From positions 30,630,224 to 30,694,223 of the forward strand of contig OZ005599.1 in assembly GCA_963930655.1 (NCBI GenBank): DNA of 64,000 nucleotides. The letters run 5' to 3'. A program made the position numbers and the translations under genes. How positions within the stretch are numbered: the stretch's first letter is position 1; each line of letters begins with the position of its first letter. Shown one piece after another: positions 24,401-37,150 of this stretch. The stretch comes from Myrica gale (taxonomy: Eukaryota; Streptophyta; Magnoliopsida; Fagales; Myricaceae). A model generated the notes under the pieces. That model was not told where the DNA came from, searched no databases, and saw only the letters and a program-made list of their open reading frames with translations.

Positions 24401-26001
24401 CAACAACATTCCTCCACAAACAATTACTCTCACAAGCAAAATGCCACAACCACTTCCCAAGCAAAGCCTTATTGAAAGTGGACAACCGCCTAATACCCAA
24501 ACCACCAAATCTAATAGGGCAGCAAACCTTAGCCCAATTAACCAATGAAACTTGTGCTGATCACCGTCGCTACCCCACAAGAAATTCCTTTGTAACTTTT
24601 CCAATCTACTAGCCACAGTAGAGGGGATAGGGAAAAGAGACAAGAAATAAGTCGGAAGATTAGCAAAAGTATACTTGATCAAAGTGACTCTACCTCCTTC
24701 CGAGAGATAGCTTCGCTTCCACCCAGCCAACCTCTTTTCCGTTCTCTCAATAATGCGGTTCCAAATGTGGGAGCTTTTGAAACGCGCACCCAGAGGAAGT
24801 CCAAGATACAAAAAGGGCAAAGAAGATACTCTACAACCCATAATATCAGCCAACTCCTAGACATTACCCACCACACCAATGGGAATAGCTTCAGATTTCT
24901 GGAGATTAATCTTAAGTCCAGACACTGCCTCAAAATAGAGAAGAAGACAACGAAGATAACGAAACTGACTCTCCTCAGCTCCACACAAAATAAGGGTTTC
25001 GTCAGCAAAGCAAAGAGCAAATGAGAGATGCTCACCCCACCACTCCCAATGGAGAAGCCATCCATGAAGTCAATCTCCACCAGCTTATTCAGCATCCTAC
25101 TCAGTGCTTCCATAACAATAACAAACGGAAAGGGCGAAATGGGGTCACCTTGGCGCGGACCCCGAGAACTACCAAAAAAGCCTTCAGGAGGTCCATTTTG
25201 TGGCAACTTATAAATCTATGCTCTAAAAATATCGTTAGTTTGCTAGCTACATGTAGCTCTGCATTTCTGCATAATGCTTTGTGCTACTATGTTGTGTAGA
25301 GTTGGAAGATGAAACTCAACTTTGGAAATAGTTTGCTTGAATTTCAAGTAACAATTGAAATTATGATGATTTGACTTGGAGAAAAGCTCAGAGCATTACT
25401 TAGCAAAAGATAAAGGTTAAGACCATTTCCTTTGTAAGGGGAAAGAAAAAAGAAGTATATGGAATTGCATGGAAGAATTTACAAAATTAATACAACTACA
25501 CAGGACTGTAAAACACAGAATATTTGGCAGACCCAAGGACACAATCACCAAACTTATGAAAAATTTCCCTACAATTATTATTGTTACATTGTAACTATTT
25601 CCATAATACAGTATAATTCAACGAGATGTGTCAAAAGAACTATTCCCCAACCTCCAATTAATGCCCCTTGTGGGACTCAAAACCTAGCCTCAACTTTAGA
25701 GAGAGGCAGGAAGTGTCAGTAGCCCACTGGCCATTGGTACTGTTAAATAATAATTTGACTGTATCAGTAACCAGACACATCTGTAGTTTTATACTGTTCC
25801 ATATTTGTCTGTGTTCCTCAGGTTCGAGTTAGTGAATCATATGGGTTGAGATTTCCTCGTGAATTTGCACTTCTTATGAAGCAGCTTCTGTATTTTGACC
25901 GCTACACCCGGTTGTTGGCTCCCAACTTGAATATGCTCCAGGACCAGAGGATCTCCATTGTTTCAAATCGAAGAAGCAAATACGGTGGCAGTTTCAACTG
26001 A
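18438..26001 (+). CDS. ABC1K9: ABC1 atypical kinase, ABC1K9-like, chloroplast
   Basis: Ten exons: 18438-18639, 18879-19021, 19593-19706, 19941-20129, 20221-20376, 20759-21024, 21126-21223, 22445-22623, 23042-23158, 25822-26001. They give 547 aa with all phases consistent. It belongs to the UbiB/ABC1 family and matches the Arabidopsis At5g05200 type by memory. The first ~65 residues are Ser/Arg-rich with few acidic residues, like a plastid transit peptide; plant relatives act in plastoglobules on prenyl-lipid metabolism. Family marks: KLGQ (150-153), Ala-rich ASASIAQ (210-216), Lys232 in VVIK, EVD (282-284), HADVHAGN (368-375) and LDFG (387-390), all present. Intron 8 uses a GC donor (CAG|gcaagc at 22624). 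Intron 9 holds LINE B. The gene looks functional. Confidence 0.95.
21224..22444 (+). other. Long intron 7 of ABC1K9, nothing recognised
   Basis: This 1.2-kb AT-rich intron has normal gtaagc and acag borders. I see no repeat ends, coding remnant or RNA gene in it. Confidence 0.6.
23357..25203 (-). mobile_element. LINE B: 5'-truncated L1-type LINE in ABC1K9 intron 9
   Basis: Minus-strand LINE, antisense to the host gene. The poly-A tail appears as poly-T at 23357-23366, next to the family 3' signature (AATAAAG then CTTACTTATAAAA on the minus strand). Reading leftward from 25203: RT from [11 protein letters not shown] and [14 protein letters not shown], the [12 protein letters not shown] and [14 protein letters not shown] blocks, [12 protein letters not shown], and the C-terminal reverse-transcriptase zinc-binding domain ([13 protein letters not shown]), then the CxC region. 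The catalytic FADD region is out of frame (it reads FALLTKPLF), so the copy is dead. It is truncated at 5' inside the RT. No confident target duplication was found. ABC1K9 is still properly spliceable around it. Confidence 0.9.
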
Positions 26002-27582
26002 ATCCCATTGATATAGGTGTACGTCCTCCTAGGTCAAAGGGCTTTATTTTTGTTTTAACTTCTATAAATATGGCTACAAGCACTCCGGAGTGGGAATTAT
26101 ACACATGAAAGCAGGAAATATCTGTAATGCATGATTTTTTTATTCAAAAAAAAAATTGATTGTGCTTACTGATTTAGTAATACAACTTTTGATTTTTCTG
26201 CTGTATGAACATCAATTTGGTTACTCTCTATATTGTATCACAAACTATGCGAGATTCATTACCAATCCCATTTGACAATTGGATCTTTTCATTTCGCGAC
26301 GGCAACACAATAAATTGCTAGAATGATGAATGATCAGTGAACTGATCTGCCAGTGACTCTATATATGTACGGGGCACGTTAAAAAGGGGAAATGGGTATT
26401 TTTCTTCTCTCGGCTGACCGACTGTTTCCGTTTTCATCTTATTATTTTTCGGAGACCTAACAACCAAACTCCTTCAGTTATAGTTCCTTCGATCAATCCT
26501 GAGGATGCAAGGGTTGTTCGGTTACGTGCCACTAGGAACAAGGTGAATGTCAAAGGCAATCATTTTTCCTTGGATTCTGTCATGTATATATCAAGCTAAT
26601 CGTGTTTTGCTGACTGAAACTAGATAGAATCGTCAGAGGACAGAGAGGTCTGCCAGACCAATATCAGTTGAACACCAGCTATGGCGTTCCGAGTTTAATG
26701 GTGCTTCCCTGTCCCAAACCTGAGTCATTTAAGGTCAAATGAAGTGGGTAATATGAAGCTTGACCATACATTCTGATGACGTCAAAAATCATGAAGAGCC
26801 AGAGCACCTGAAAGGGAACAAGAAGAGGGGCGGCATCGGAAGTGAAGACTCCGATGCTAAGTTAGATCTCAAGAAGAGTTTTAGTCTGAAGAAGTATTAA
26901 ACTCTGGAAAATATAATGAGGTACTTGTCTTTTATAGGAGTTAGATGCTAGAGTCCCAAAGGGAGTCTAATGGCATGGACTTCAGGACTCCTTATCTTAT
27001 TTGGAGTCATGAAGTCTCTAAGATCCTTATCTTACCTGGAGTCTCTTGGATAGCTAGACAGGAAGATTGAGTGATTAATTCTTATTAGGAGTCTACCACC
27101 CAAAGGGTTAAGTTTTGGAGTTCTACTGTGAGTGTTAGAGCTTCCAATACAAGGACTCTTATAAAGTGTTCGACTAGGAGTCTAAACCCTCGAAGAGTCT
27201 TTGCTATCTCACTATGGTATGGTTGAAAGCAAATGCCAAAAAATAACTAATGTAAAATATTCATTACACCAGATCACTATGTTATACACGAACAAACAAA
27301 TTTAAATAGGCATTCGGGTGAAGATCAACATATACAACAATCAAAGTCTGTTTTTTCTTCCCGAGCAACAATCAAAGCCTATGGTTCTCTACCACATGCT
27401 CAAGAGCAAAGAGAAGAATCATGTCCCAACTGAAACAAAAGGTAAAGGGGAAACCAACAAATGCTGTTCTTTCTAAGACTGCTCAATGCTTCGACCTTCA
27501 AGAGATGGGTACGTATGTTCAGTGCATTCACCACACCTATCGCATAATCTCCTAATTAGCATCATCCCTCGCTTGCTGGACA
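26002..27582. other. Intergenic region between convergent ABC1K9 and EDR4-like genes
   Basis: This region contains the two facing 3' untranslated regions and about 1 kb of other sequence. Between 26930 and 27200 the words ggagtc and aggactc recur many times, which resembles a decayed LTR or simple diverged repeat, but no ends or coding remnants could be defined. Confidence 0.5.
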
Positions 27583-30512
27583 TCATGCCTTTCTTCCTGT
27601 GCCAAATGGAATGGACCCATTTATGACCTCGCTCGGAGAAGAATAACCCATGAGCCGATGAAGTGGTGAGCTTGATCTTGTCTCAATTTCTGCTGATGAT
27701 TTCTCTGCTTTGGACGCATTGGAGGAAGAGCCAGCTGTTACATACTTTTCCACGAAACTCTCGTGCTTCTTTTGAGACTGCTTCAGAACAGACTCATCAC
27801 CCTGTCCAATAGGCTTGGAAGGATCATATGACATGTTTCTTTCACCTACAGTACCTTGGAGGGCATTGAAGGACGTGGAGGGGACAGGATCTCCTTCAGT
27901 GGAGCAGCTTTTACAGTAGGAAAGTTCATAATCATCAGAACATGACACAGGATCAGCATATGGAGAAGCACTAACGTGAGATACTGAGACCAACCTCCTA
28001 TCAATAGCATCACTATTGTCCTCGACCTCACTTGGTGGAGGATTTATAGCATTCAGTGCGTAAGGGAGTAAATGAGTTCTGCTCTTAAGTGAAAACTTGA
28101 GCAGCTCTGAACAAGCACCGCACCGTAGCCAATGAAACCTCTTCCTAAAGAGAAGAAAATCTGCAGGTAGCTGCAGTGGGCTCAAGCAATTATAGCAACT
28201 AATGATAGGAGCTCCGCCTGCAATGGGGCGGAAATGTCGCTTAGCCAAATAATGTTTCTTCACATAATGTTCTTTATGTCTTTGTTCTTCAGACTTTGTT
28301 CCACGACTGCATACGGGGAACTCAGAGTCCACATACCGCTGGGGAGTTGATGGACAAGACTTGCAAGAATCGCAAAACTTGACACCAGGATGGATCCTAC
28401 ACAACCCTTTGTTATTGCAAGGGATGGATTGAGAAGGCAACCGTGATGAGCTCTGCCAGTCCTGGGGATGGCAATGGAGATAAGCGGGATAAACTTCATG
28501 CCTACTGCTTGTTGCCTCACCTGAGAAAGGTATGCGTGAGAAATCGCACTGCTCAATCGAGTGACTTCCCAGCCTGCCTCTTCCAGGAAACCTAGGATAA
28601 TTTGAATCATTGAGAAACTCCTCAGGTGCCTCGTGATCATAGCAAGATGGAATTTGCTTTTCCTTCCAAGAGGAAAACCTTTCCTCCGCCTTCCCATATA
28701 GATAGCATCTTTTGTTAAGTTCATCCTGCAATTCAGAGACAATTCTCAACAATTTCATCTTGTCCTGTTCATCGTAATCAGAGTTGTCGTATGATTGAAA
28801 GCTACTATTGCGGAGGAACTGATTGTGCACTTGATATGCAGGGGAGCCATTTTCATAGCCAGCAATGTAACCTCTTCCATAGAAAGGCACCCTGGATGGA
28901 TAATTTTGTGTATCACGTCTCTTCCAGTTTGTGACTGGGCGGCCCTGGGTTCTGGATTCCAGCAATTCATCCTGATCCCACTTGCTGTACTTATTGGCTG
29001 CATGCTTCTTAGCGGACGAAAGAATTCCATTTTTTTTGTGCCTCTCTTTTGAAAGAGTAAAGCTTGCCACGTTATAAGTACTTATGGATGAAAGTAAATG
29101 TCGTTCAGGGAATTGGTCATCTATACCATCATAAGAAGAGACACTGCCCTCGTAAGCATAGTGACTTCTGTTTGTCGGTGATATAGACATATCTCTAAGC
29201 TCAGAGCTGGGGTTTGCAAACTCTGTGGTTTCTATTGTATCTGTGGATCTTAAATAGTCAAATGCATGAACATTTTTCTGACGTTGCTCCAGCTGTTCAT
29301 ATGGAGATGTAGGCAGTTCTGATGAAATACTTTCCCTCAGTGGTGTATGATGAGTAGCAATATAAGTACTTCCTGTTGAAGCCACCATATTGTCACTAGC
29401 TGAGCTTCTGAAATTAGAATCATCATCCTTAATATCCACTTCTGAGTTTACTCCTGTCAATTGTAATCCTTCATCATTTGCCTTTACTTCTGAATTTGGT
29501 CCTGCTATAGGTGAGGACTCCTCATTGTCATGAGGAGCAGGCTCAGTCGACAAACAAACTTCATTCGAATGCCCAGCCTGTTTGATATTGCAGTCACGAG
29601 ATTCAATGGTATCAACATCATTGCTTTGGTCGTGATTTGATAAGTTGCTGCCTCCAAGCTCATCTCTTTTGTAATTCCAACACGAACTTTCGTCCTGCTC
29701 ATTATTATGGCCTTCACTTGACAAATTTAAATGTTCAAGTTGCTCGGTGTTGCAATCCTCTGATTTCCTTTGATCCCCCTCACTGTTTTGGACTGAATAA
29801 CACTCTGCCAAGGAAGGAAGAAGATCTTTATGGCTAGAACTGACAGATTCTTTATCTTCAGCAACAAGATCCAAAGTATTTGTATGAGGAATATCTGATT
29901 CATGTAATCCAGATTTCCTGTTTTGCACATCATTTTTTGTATTTTTTGCTGCAAAGGAAGAGGATAGAAACGATGACTATAGAACTTAATCAGTAGCAAG
30001 ATAGGGAAGCAATTATATGTAAAAGGTGGATAAAAATGGTGTCAGCATGGCATCAAACCTACAGATAGTAAGGATGGTCCATCACGAGAAAGCATTAGCA
30101 GTAAAGGTACACAGGGGATCACACACTACTGTAATCTTTTATATCAAAAGAAATGCCAATAAAAGGCAGATAGCAGCACCTGTCGGCTTATATTCATAGG
30201 TGAAAATAATTAAAAACATGGAAAGGTTGAGATAGTGGATGGCTATAATCTTCCTAAGCCTACCCTATTAATTTCTAGAAATTTCCTGAAGTTGATATCT
30301 CAGTCGCTGTTGTCAAGACCCTGCATGCTATGGACTACTAATCTATATTCTGAGAGTTTACATAACATTTACTTATATCTTAGAAAATTACCTTGGAGAA
30401 TTGTGCCACATCCACCACACTTGTACACAGGATGGTCGGGCAACTCTGGAAGAAGCTGCCGACATTTAGGGCATTTAACTAGTCGAACTTTAGCAGTCAC
30501 CCCACTAGTCAT
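27583..30512 (-). CDS. EDR4: EDR4-like protein with N-terminal and central zinc ribbons
   Basis: Two coding exons (30392-30512 and 27583-29948) give 828 aa. The N-terminus, MTSGVTAKVRLVKCPKCRQ then CGGCG, is the zinc-ribbon start typical of the plant family around ENHANCED DISEASE RESISTANCE 4. In Arabidopsis EDR4 (At5g05190) works with EDR1 and clathrin-linked trafficking to restrain powdery-mildew resistance and senescence. The middle is long, Ser/Asn/Glu-rich and probably disordered. At about 550-680 are Cys pairs (CRIHPGVKFCDSC) and a zinc_ribbon_12 (DUF3133) domain with CYNC and CGAC around a LLFRKRFHWLRC core. The phase-1 intron (CAA G|CA) joins cleanly. Start: the ATG at 30512, matching the family; non-coding 5' exons probably lie at 30.6-31.7 kb. 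Convergent with ABC1K9, as in Arabidopsis. Intact. Confidence 0.93.
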
Positions 30513-31900
30513 GTTAGTCCAAATATGGAGTTGTAGTCAGCCAAAGATTGGGCTTCCAACACCCACTTTGAGGAAAAATACAATATCCAAGACCTGATTC
30601 GTCCGAGAAAGTTTTTGCTGAGAAACTACCAGGTTCCTCAAAATCTGCATTCAGTTTGAAACAGAGAGGGGCAGAAATGAGATATATTTTTAAACCTCAG
30701 ATTTTTATAGTTGCAAACAGAGCAGCCAGAATTTTAAGGATTCTTTAGCAAATAAATTGAAAAGGAAATATAGAAAGATTGTTTTAGTCCCTCTAACTCA
30801 GCAGAAGCTATAACAAGAAAAGCTGCCGTCTTCAGTTCACCGTGGTGATCTCTTTAAGGGATTAAGCGAGGTCATCCAGTAGCAAAAAGTAAACTGGCAG
30901 GAATAGAGATGCGAGATCGAAGTAGGGTGGGAAAGAAAAGTAGGAAAATAAGATGATCCACACATCAAATATTGATATAGGATGCCAGAGATTGAATAAA
31001 CATACTTGAATTTAGTTCGTCAAATATACAGGAGGCGGAGTCAAAGGTGAAACAACATTGCAACTGAATGCCGGTGTCACAGAAATGGGAATTATAGAGG
31101 TAACAAATTGAAAAAAAAAAGAAAAAAAAGAGAAGAAGATGGAAAATGCCGGATCAAGGCGAGACGAAGTTATGGAGCATGGGCAATTAGAATTTGAACC
31201 GAAGCGATTAATCGGCGAGGTCATAAATGTGAGACACAGACCTTGGAATTCAAAGGGTAACATTCAACACAGAGATAAGTAGAACGACTAACCAGCTGTA
31301 TGATTAATGCTGTATAACAATGTAACAAAAAGAAGGGAAAACAAAACCTAGAAAAGGAATAGAAAATCGGATAGGAGTCGTATAAGTTGGCAAATTACCA
31401 GGAAAGAGCCAGAAAAACTGGAGAAGTAGATAACAAAAAGAAAGCTGCTGCGATGGGGTCCAATTCTAGGAGCCTATATGTGGGAAAAACAACATACCTT
31501 TGAGGGCGGAAGATAGATGGATGAGATCCAGAGAGTTGCCGGAGCAAATATAGGTGTAATTGATTCAACTGACAAGGAGAATAATAAAGAAGGGAGGCGG
31601 GGAAATTGAAATAAAGACGAACCTGTGAGGAAAGAGAAACAGAGACTTTGCAAACTTGAAGTCTGACTATTATTTGCCGCAAACTTACGATCTCTTCTCT
31701 CTATGAATTCCTTACTCTTCTTTCACATTCAGTAGTCTTATATTTGGTGGTAAGAAAGCTCTCGCAGTCAAACCCCTGACCCTCCAAAAATAAGGAAAAG
31801 AAAAAGAAAAAAAAAAGAGAGGGGGGAATTAAAGAGAAGAAAAGAAAAAGAGCTGTCGAAAGTCTTTATACTGTGCGCGTGTTTTGACCCGAGAAGCGAG
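30513..31900 (-). promoter_or_regulatory. 5' leader and promoter region of EDR4-like gene
   Basis: Upstream of the start codon the minus strand is long and pyrimidine-rich with several possible splice sites, so the leader probably contains introns. Purine-rich runs (on the plus strand) at 31110-31140 and 31790-31850 are simple sequence. No coding exon was recognised. Confidence 0.45.
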
Positions 31901-33059
31901 AAAGACACGGGAAAGAGGCGCCGGTGTCATTCAAAGCACGAAAGCCACGAATGACGTCTCATCCTACGTGGGTACTCGCCTGCATCTCTCCCCCTCACCC
32001 TTCCCTGCCACCACCGTTCCCAGTGATGTGGCCTTTGTTTTGTTTGCAACTCATCCAAAAGTCCACTCTTTTTTTTCTTTTCTTTTTTATTCGTTCTTCT
32101 CTATCTCTTTCGATTTTAGTGCGACTCCCTGTCCCTCACAATCCCATGGCATTATAAAAAAGAAAATCCTTCGTATTCATGTCGTTATGCGGTGGTACTT
32201 GTTCTTCTGGTTGTCCCCACTCCGCTGGTTAACCAAACCCAATCCGGTCGATAATGGTGGAAACTTGTGGGTCGACTTACCGTGGAGGGTCATTGGTGGT
32301 GGGCACCCCTGCTAGCTGGAGCCTGACAGATGGCACTTTCTCCACCACTTGCTATTTTATTTTTAGGCAATTTTTGAAATGGGCTGCATTATGAAGGAGA
32401 GTCACTGTTTCAACAAGATATCAGGCAAAATACTAAAAGGAGATTTCCAAAAAAAATATTCTAACTGGGCGGGCCTGCTTCAAGTCATTTCTTGAATGGA
32501 CTTCAATGGTTGCAGCATGATCACCCGTCCCAATAAGGATAGGATCTCAAATGCCAGGGATTGCAGTAAGCGAATCGCTTTCAAAAACTTCCTATTCCAG
32601 ATTTATTGTTATAGTTTCTCCTTGCTACTTAATACTATCTGAACATATAAAACACTAATTTTATTTTTAATTTTGGTTTTGAAAAATATGTATAGCTAGT
32701 TATTTTTAAAAAGTATCATAATATGTCTCTTATTTATAGATACAAAGTAAATTAATTGAATCTCTTAATTTTTAATTTATTTTTTTACACCTCATAAATT
32801 TTTAAAAATATCAATCTTTGCCTTTAGTTCAATTTAACTAATAAATCTGATAAAAAAGAGAGAGATATGTGGATTGAACGAATATCCCTCCAAGAAAAAT
32901 AGACAAAAAAAATTAGATTTTTATATTTTTATTAATTTTATCTTAAATAAGCATTTAGGTCATTTCCAGTGTAGTTTAACGCAATAATTGATATCTTTAT
33001 AAAATTTATGGACTATAAACAAATAATAAATTAAAAATTATGAAATCTAATTTAATTTT
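31901..33059. other. Intergenic, nothing recognised
   Basis: This is AT-rich intergenic sequence. A 143-codon open frame at 31884-32315 has low-complexity composition and no resemblance to a known family, so I do not call it. Confidence 0.5.
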
Positions 33060-33190
33060 AGATTAATTACACTTTGCACCCATGTAGTTTCATGACATTT
33101 ACACTTTGCACCCTAATATATCAATTTTAAGACATTGAACCTATATGGTTTGGACGTTTTACGTTTTGCACCCGCCTGATACATTTTATG
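33060..33190. repeat. Fragment of a MITE family with repeated acactttgcaccc words
   Basis: The word ttacactttgcaccc occurs at about 33069 and again at about 33100, then ttttgcaccc near 33160. Related sequence, in either orientation, occurs at about 57890-58045 and 63225-63290. This fits scattered remains of one short interspersed repeat. Ends are not defined. Confidence 0.4.
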
Positions 33191-33307
33191 TGATTTTGGA
33201 CCAAATGAAGGATCATGTGCACCGCATGTGCCTTTTTTTTCTTAGTTTGCCCTCCATTTTCGAATGGTCCTTCTTCCAACAAGGGTGGTTGATCAAGGTT
33301 TTCAAAC

Positions 33308-33625
33308 TAGGGTTGTCCATTGGCCGGTTCGGTCCGGTCCGACCAGCCAAACCAACCATTTTGTGAAGTGTGTATACCGGACCGGACAGGTCATTCTAAC
33401 AAACCAGTTCGGTCCGGTCTCCGATTTCACCGGTCTGGTCTAGGTCGGTTTGGGTTATGCCATTTTGGGCCGATTTTGGGTTTGAGCCATGCTATTTTGG
33501 GCCGGTTTGGAGTGGTATACTCCGGTCCAGTTCCGATTTTCCACATGGGTAACCCAGAGTCGGACCGGAGTATACCGATCTCGGTCCGATTTGTCCAAAA
33601 CCGGTCCGGGTTCAATATAATCTTA
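33308..33625. mobile_element. hAT-like non-autonomous element fragment rich in CCGGTCCGG
   Basis: The region opens with tagggttgtccattggccgg, a hAT-like terminus, and is filled with GGTCCGGTC/ACCGGACCGG motifs in both orientations. This resembles the subterminal regions of the 580-bp element at 47626. No matching right end or target duplication was seen, so it is probably truncated. Confidence 0.5.
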
Positions 33626-33711
33626 AGTAGGATTTGTTATAGCATTATCCTCTAGAGTTCAGGGCCTGCAACTAAGAAGACTCAGGTAAGAATCTTATAC
33701 ATATTTTTTTA

Positions 33712-33884
33712 CTTTAATGCATCTCATACCCCGTGATATTCGAATCTAAAAAATATATCTCTATAGTAAAGAAAGTTGATTTTCACTTTAAATGGAAAGT
33801 TAGGGATACAAAATCAACTTTCTTTATTACTAGATGAATATATTTGCACTATTCAAACATCACAGGGTAGGAAATGCATTTAAG
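33712..33884. mobile_element. Foldback/MITE hairpin, 173 bp
   Basis: The left arm from ctttaatgcat (33712) and the right arm ending atgcatttaag (33884) are imperfect inverted repeats over about 70 nt each. They meet at an inner pair aaagaaagttgatttt and aaaatcaactttcttt around a short centre. It is non-coding and AT-rich. Confidence 0.6.
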
Positions 33885-34138
33885 TTTTTTATTTTTAAAT
33901 TTTAAATAAGGGAGAAAACAACAGTATTTATTTTTTCTCCTCCCAGTTATTTCTTTCATGTTTTGTACGAATATTTTGTGAAACAGCCCAAATCTTCTTT
34001 TTCGGATTCATTGTTGGTGATTTTTGTGATAGAAAAATTTCTGTAAAGTAAAAATTTGATTTAGGAAAACTACTATAGTGGCACTGGCATTGCTATATAT
34101 GTCTAACTGTTCAAGAAAAGAGGAAGAACGTTTCGCCT

Positions 34139-34460
34139 TGTCATCTATCAATATCATAATCAAATCTTAAAGATTTGATATGATATTATGAATATCACAA
34201 TATCAAAAATTTGATATTATTATGAAGATTTAAATTCAAATTCAAATATAGAGATTCAAATTTAAATATAGGATATTCTCCTATAATGCTTTGTATTATC
34301 TCTATAAATAGAGATCTTCAATTTAATCTGTATGGACTCATAATATAAAATACAGTTATAGAGAACTTTCACAGTAAATATAGATATTTTAAACCGAACC
34401 ACTTCTCGATACTATTTCTCTCTCCCATTCATTTTTCACCTTTTTTTTTTCTGCTCATGC
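34139..34460 (+). mobile_element. Possible solo LTR or LTR fragment
   Basis: The sequence starts TGTCATC, is AT-rich with short inverted repeats (aaatcttaaagattt near 34165), and carries a good TATA-like box in ctctataaatagag near 34297 followed by a plausible transcription start. This is LTR-like architecture. No polyprotein, partner LTR or target duplication was seen, so it is tentative and the right edge is arbitrary. Confidence 0.3.
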
Positions 34461-37150
34461 AACTCTTTTTCCGTGATCCGAAGGCAATGAGCCGATCGAG
34501 AGGCCGGCCCGTATTATTTTTCTCTGTCATGATCTGAAGGCAATGAGCAGGGTCCCCTCCGGGAATCCCACCCTATGGTATGGTCAGGGAATGCAAATTG
34601 CAGAGTCCACTGGCACGCATTCAGGAGAAGAAAGAACAGAGAGAACGCTCTGTCACGCACTCGTGGAGACAATCAAACGTGGACTGACAAATAATTCTAT
34701 GTACCGAGCGAAATTGTCTTCCACCCAACCTGGGACACACGGAAGCATGGATCTTCAGGACTTTTCCATGATTTGTAAATCTTAAGCAAATACTCGATCG
34801 TGTGCTTCAGGGAAAGGAAAGAAAATCGCCTACTCGTGCACGCTATAGGATCAATGCGGTTTTTGTATTTGCTAATTGGCAGTTAAATCAACTTTTGAGC
34901 TGGGGATCTTTTTGTGATTGGAACAAGGACCTTTCCTGAAGGCTGAAGCTCCTGTATGCCATAAGCCGCTTCGCTTAAATGATTGATTATCTTATTCAAA
35001 ATTAACGGCTCTCTCTCTCTTTCAGCTTCTAGTGAATGGAAGCGTCCATTCAACACTTAGGTAATCGTTGGCGTCCATTCGATTTCGACCTGCCCTGCCT
35101 CGCCTTGTCTCGTACATCAAACTATTTGTTATTCTTTTCCGCCGTGGTGGAAGCTATCAAGATATCAAACACCACGGGATTTTGACTTTTGAGAAAAAAA
35201 CATAATCCACATAGTAAATCCATCGTTTCTTAAATAGTTTCAAATATAAACACAGTCAACAATTATATTAGTAGATAATTGGCCGCTGCATGTGGCCTAA
35301 AATTGCAAGAAAATTATGCTACTACATTTCAACCTTTGTTAGTGCAAACGTATAGTACAAGCGACCTTCCAGTTCCAGTTCCAGACCCAGAGCATGCCAT
35401 CGGATAAAGTTTAGACTTAGCTTAAATTGCATTTAATCAGTGGCTGTCGCCATCTCAACTAGAGCAGACAAATCTTTTCTTCTTTTTTTGTTAGTGCCGG
35501 TGGAAATGGTTGGCAACTCCGTTATTAAGATGAAGACTATATGAATCAGTCCAAATGAGTTTTTAGTAATTAAAATTTGGTAGGAGTCTCCCCTCTCTAA
35601 CGTCCGAAAGCTACACCTCACCTAAATTCAATTATTTTCCCACCCTCAAGCCTCAAATTTCTTCAGCAAATGCGTACACAGTCTGTGATAAAAAACTCCA
35701 TCCTGTAATGATAATATGCAAGTACAATTGACATGGCTTACCTACCTGTTAACTCATCTTTCACATATGCTCACCTCATCGGAAGGCTTAAGTTCCCAAT
35801 GAAGGCCCCCAGTTGCTTCTTCCTTCTTTTTTGGCCGTCCCAAAATAAAGAGTGTACATTTATCGGAATTATTTTTGAGATATGACACAACATTAATGCA
35901 CGGACTGTTTACTGTTTTCTTGGGAGGAGGTCATTCGTTGCTCAATCACCATCCATGGTTGGGACCTTTTTCCTTATCCTGGAAAGGACACATCATATAT
36001 ATGCAGTAAAAAAAAACACAACACAGTTCCCATCTTCCTGGCGGTTTCATCGATTTTAATCTGCTCACACGAAAAAATATTTGTCACCTGACAAAGAAGA
36101 ACGGCTGGCAAGAAAACAAAGAAGAAGAAGACAGAGATAGAGAGAGAAGAATTGAGATGCAATTTTTTTGTTGAAGAAACTCATCCCGATTTCTCGGAGC
36201 ATATAGCGGATACTTGAAGGGCTATAAACATTTTAAAGCGCGCACATGAAAAAATATGGAGAAACTTTGATTTAAAAAAAAAATCTGGTTTCGTTTTTTT
36301 TGCTCATTTAATTGAAGTTGTTTAGGAGTCGTTCGTTTGTTGTAGTGAGATCATGTGCGTGTTGTTCTCCATCTTTTGGATTGTTTTTTTGCTTGGTGTC
36401 TCTATCCTGATCCTCCCATTGTTTGGGCAGAAAATACGACATTTCGTGTCCTTTCGTGGTACAGTGAAGGGATAAGGAACCCCATCAAGTTTATCTGCAA
36501 TCTGCATTTTCCAGGTTCAACTAACCAGTACGCAAAAAGGAAAAGGATATTGTTGACCCCCAACTGTAAAGAAGCATATAAATAAGTTCAGTACTTCAAT
36601 TGGAGTAAAGAATAGTTAACAACCATATTAGCGAACGTACAGACGCGATATTAATCAATGAGGTATGTCCTGGGATAAGAGAAATACAAAATATTATTCT
36701 TCCCCCTCTTCGCTGCGGCAAATCTCCATTTCCAAAGATCTCTTCGCTAGAATGCTCAATATCTTATTCAAACATGTCTTTAGATCATGAGGAAAGCGCC
36801 GACGCAATTTTGTGCCATGTGAACCACTAGATAATATCCTAGTACAATAAGAGGAGTGCATCCGACGGAATTCAACGCAGAAGCGAGTTGACCTCGGTAA
36901 AGATTGAAACTTTCTTATTGTGGGCATGAGCCCTTGTAGACAAAACTCCAAAAATATTTTTGGATAGTTGGTTAATTAGATGCCAGCATATATGATGACA
37001 CCGCCTGACTAATATTCCCAAGTGTATATATAACTATAACATCAACGACTGGGAAGAGAAGAAGAAATGATAGAGGAAGATTGTCCTAGGAGCTAGGACG
37101 CCGCTTGGGAACGCTAGCTTATATTGTCGGAAAGATCGAGCAAGGAAGCC
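34461..37150. promoter_or_regulatory. Intergenic region and upstream region of the methylesterase gene
   Basis: No gene was recognised in 34461-36700. The 34.5-34.8 kb stretch has an 80-codon open frame without any resemblance that I know. The last few hundred bases before 37151 should contain the promoter and leader of the MES17-like gene; tatatataact near 37024 is a candidate TATA box. Confidence 0.4.

Noticed and set aside
31884-32315. 143-codon plus-strand frame upstream of the EDR4-like gene
   Set aside because: Low-complexity Ser/Phe-rich protein, no splice partners and no recognised family.
34543-34785. 80-codon plus-strand frame
   Set aside because: Nothing in it resembles a known protein and no exon context was found.
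37124-37150. Upstream extension of the MES17-like protein beginning at a TTG
   Set aside because: TTG is not a normal plant start; the first ATG in frame is at 37151 and fits the family's N-terminus.
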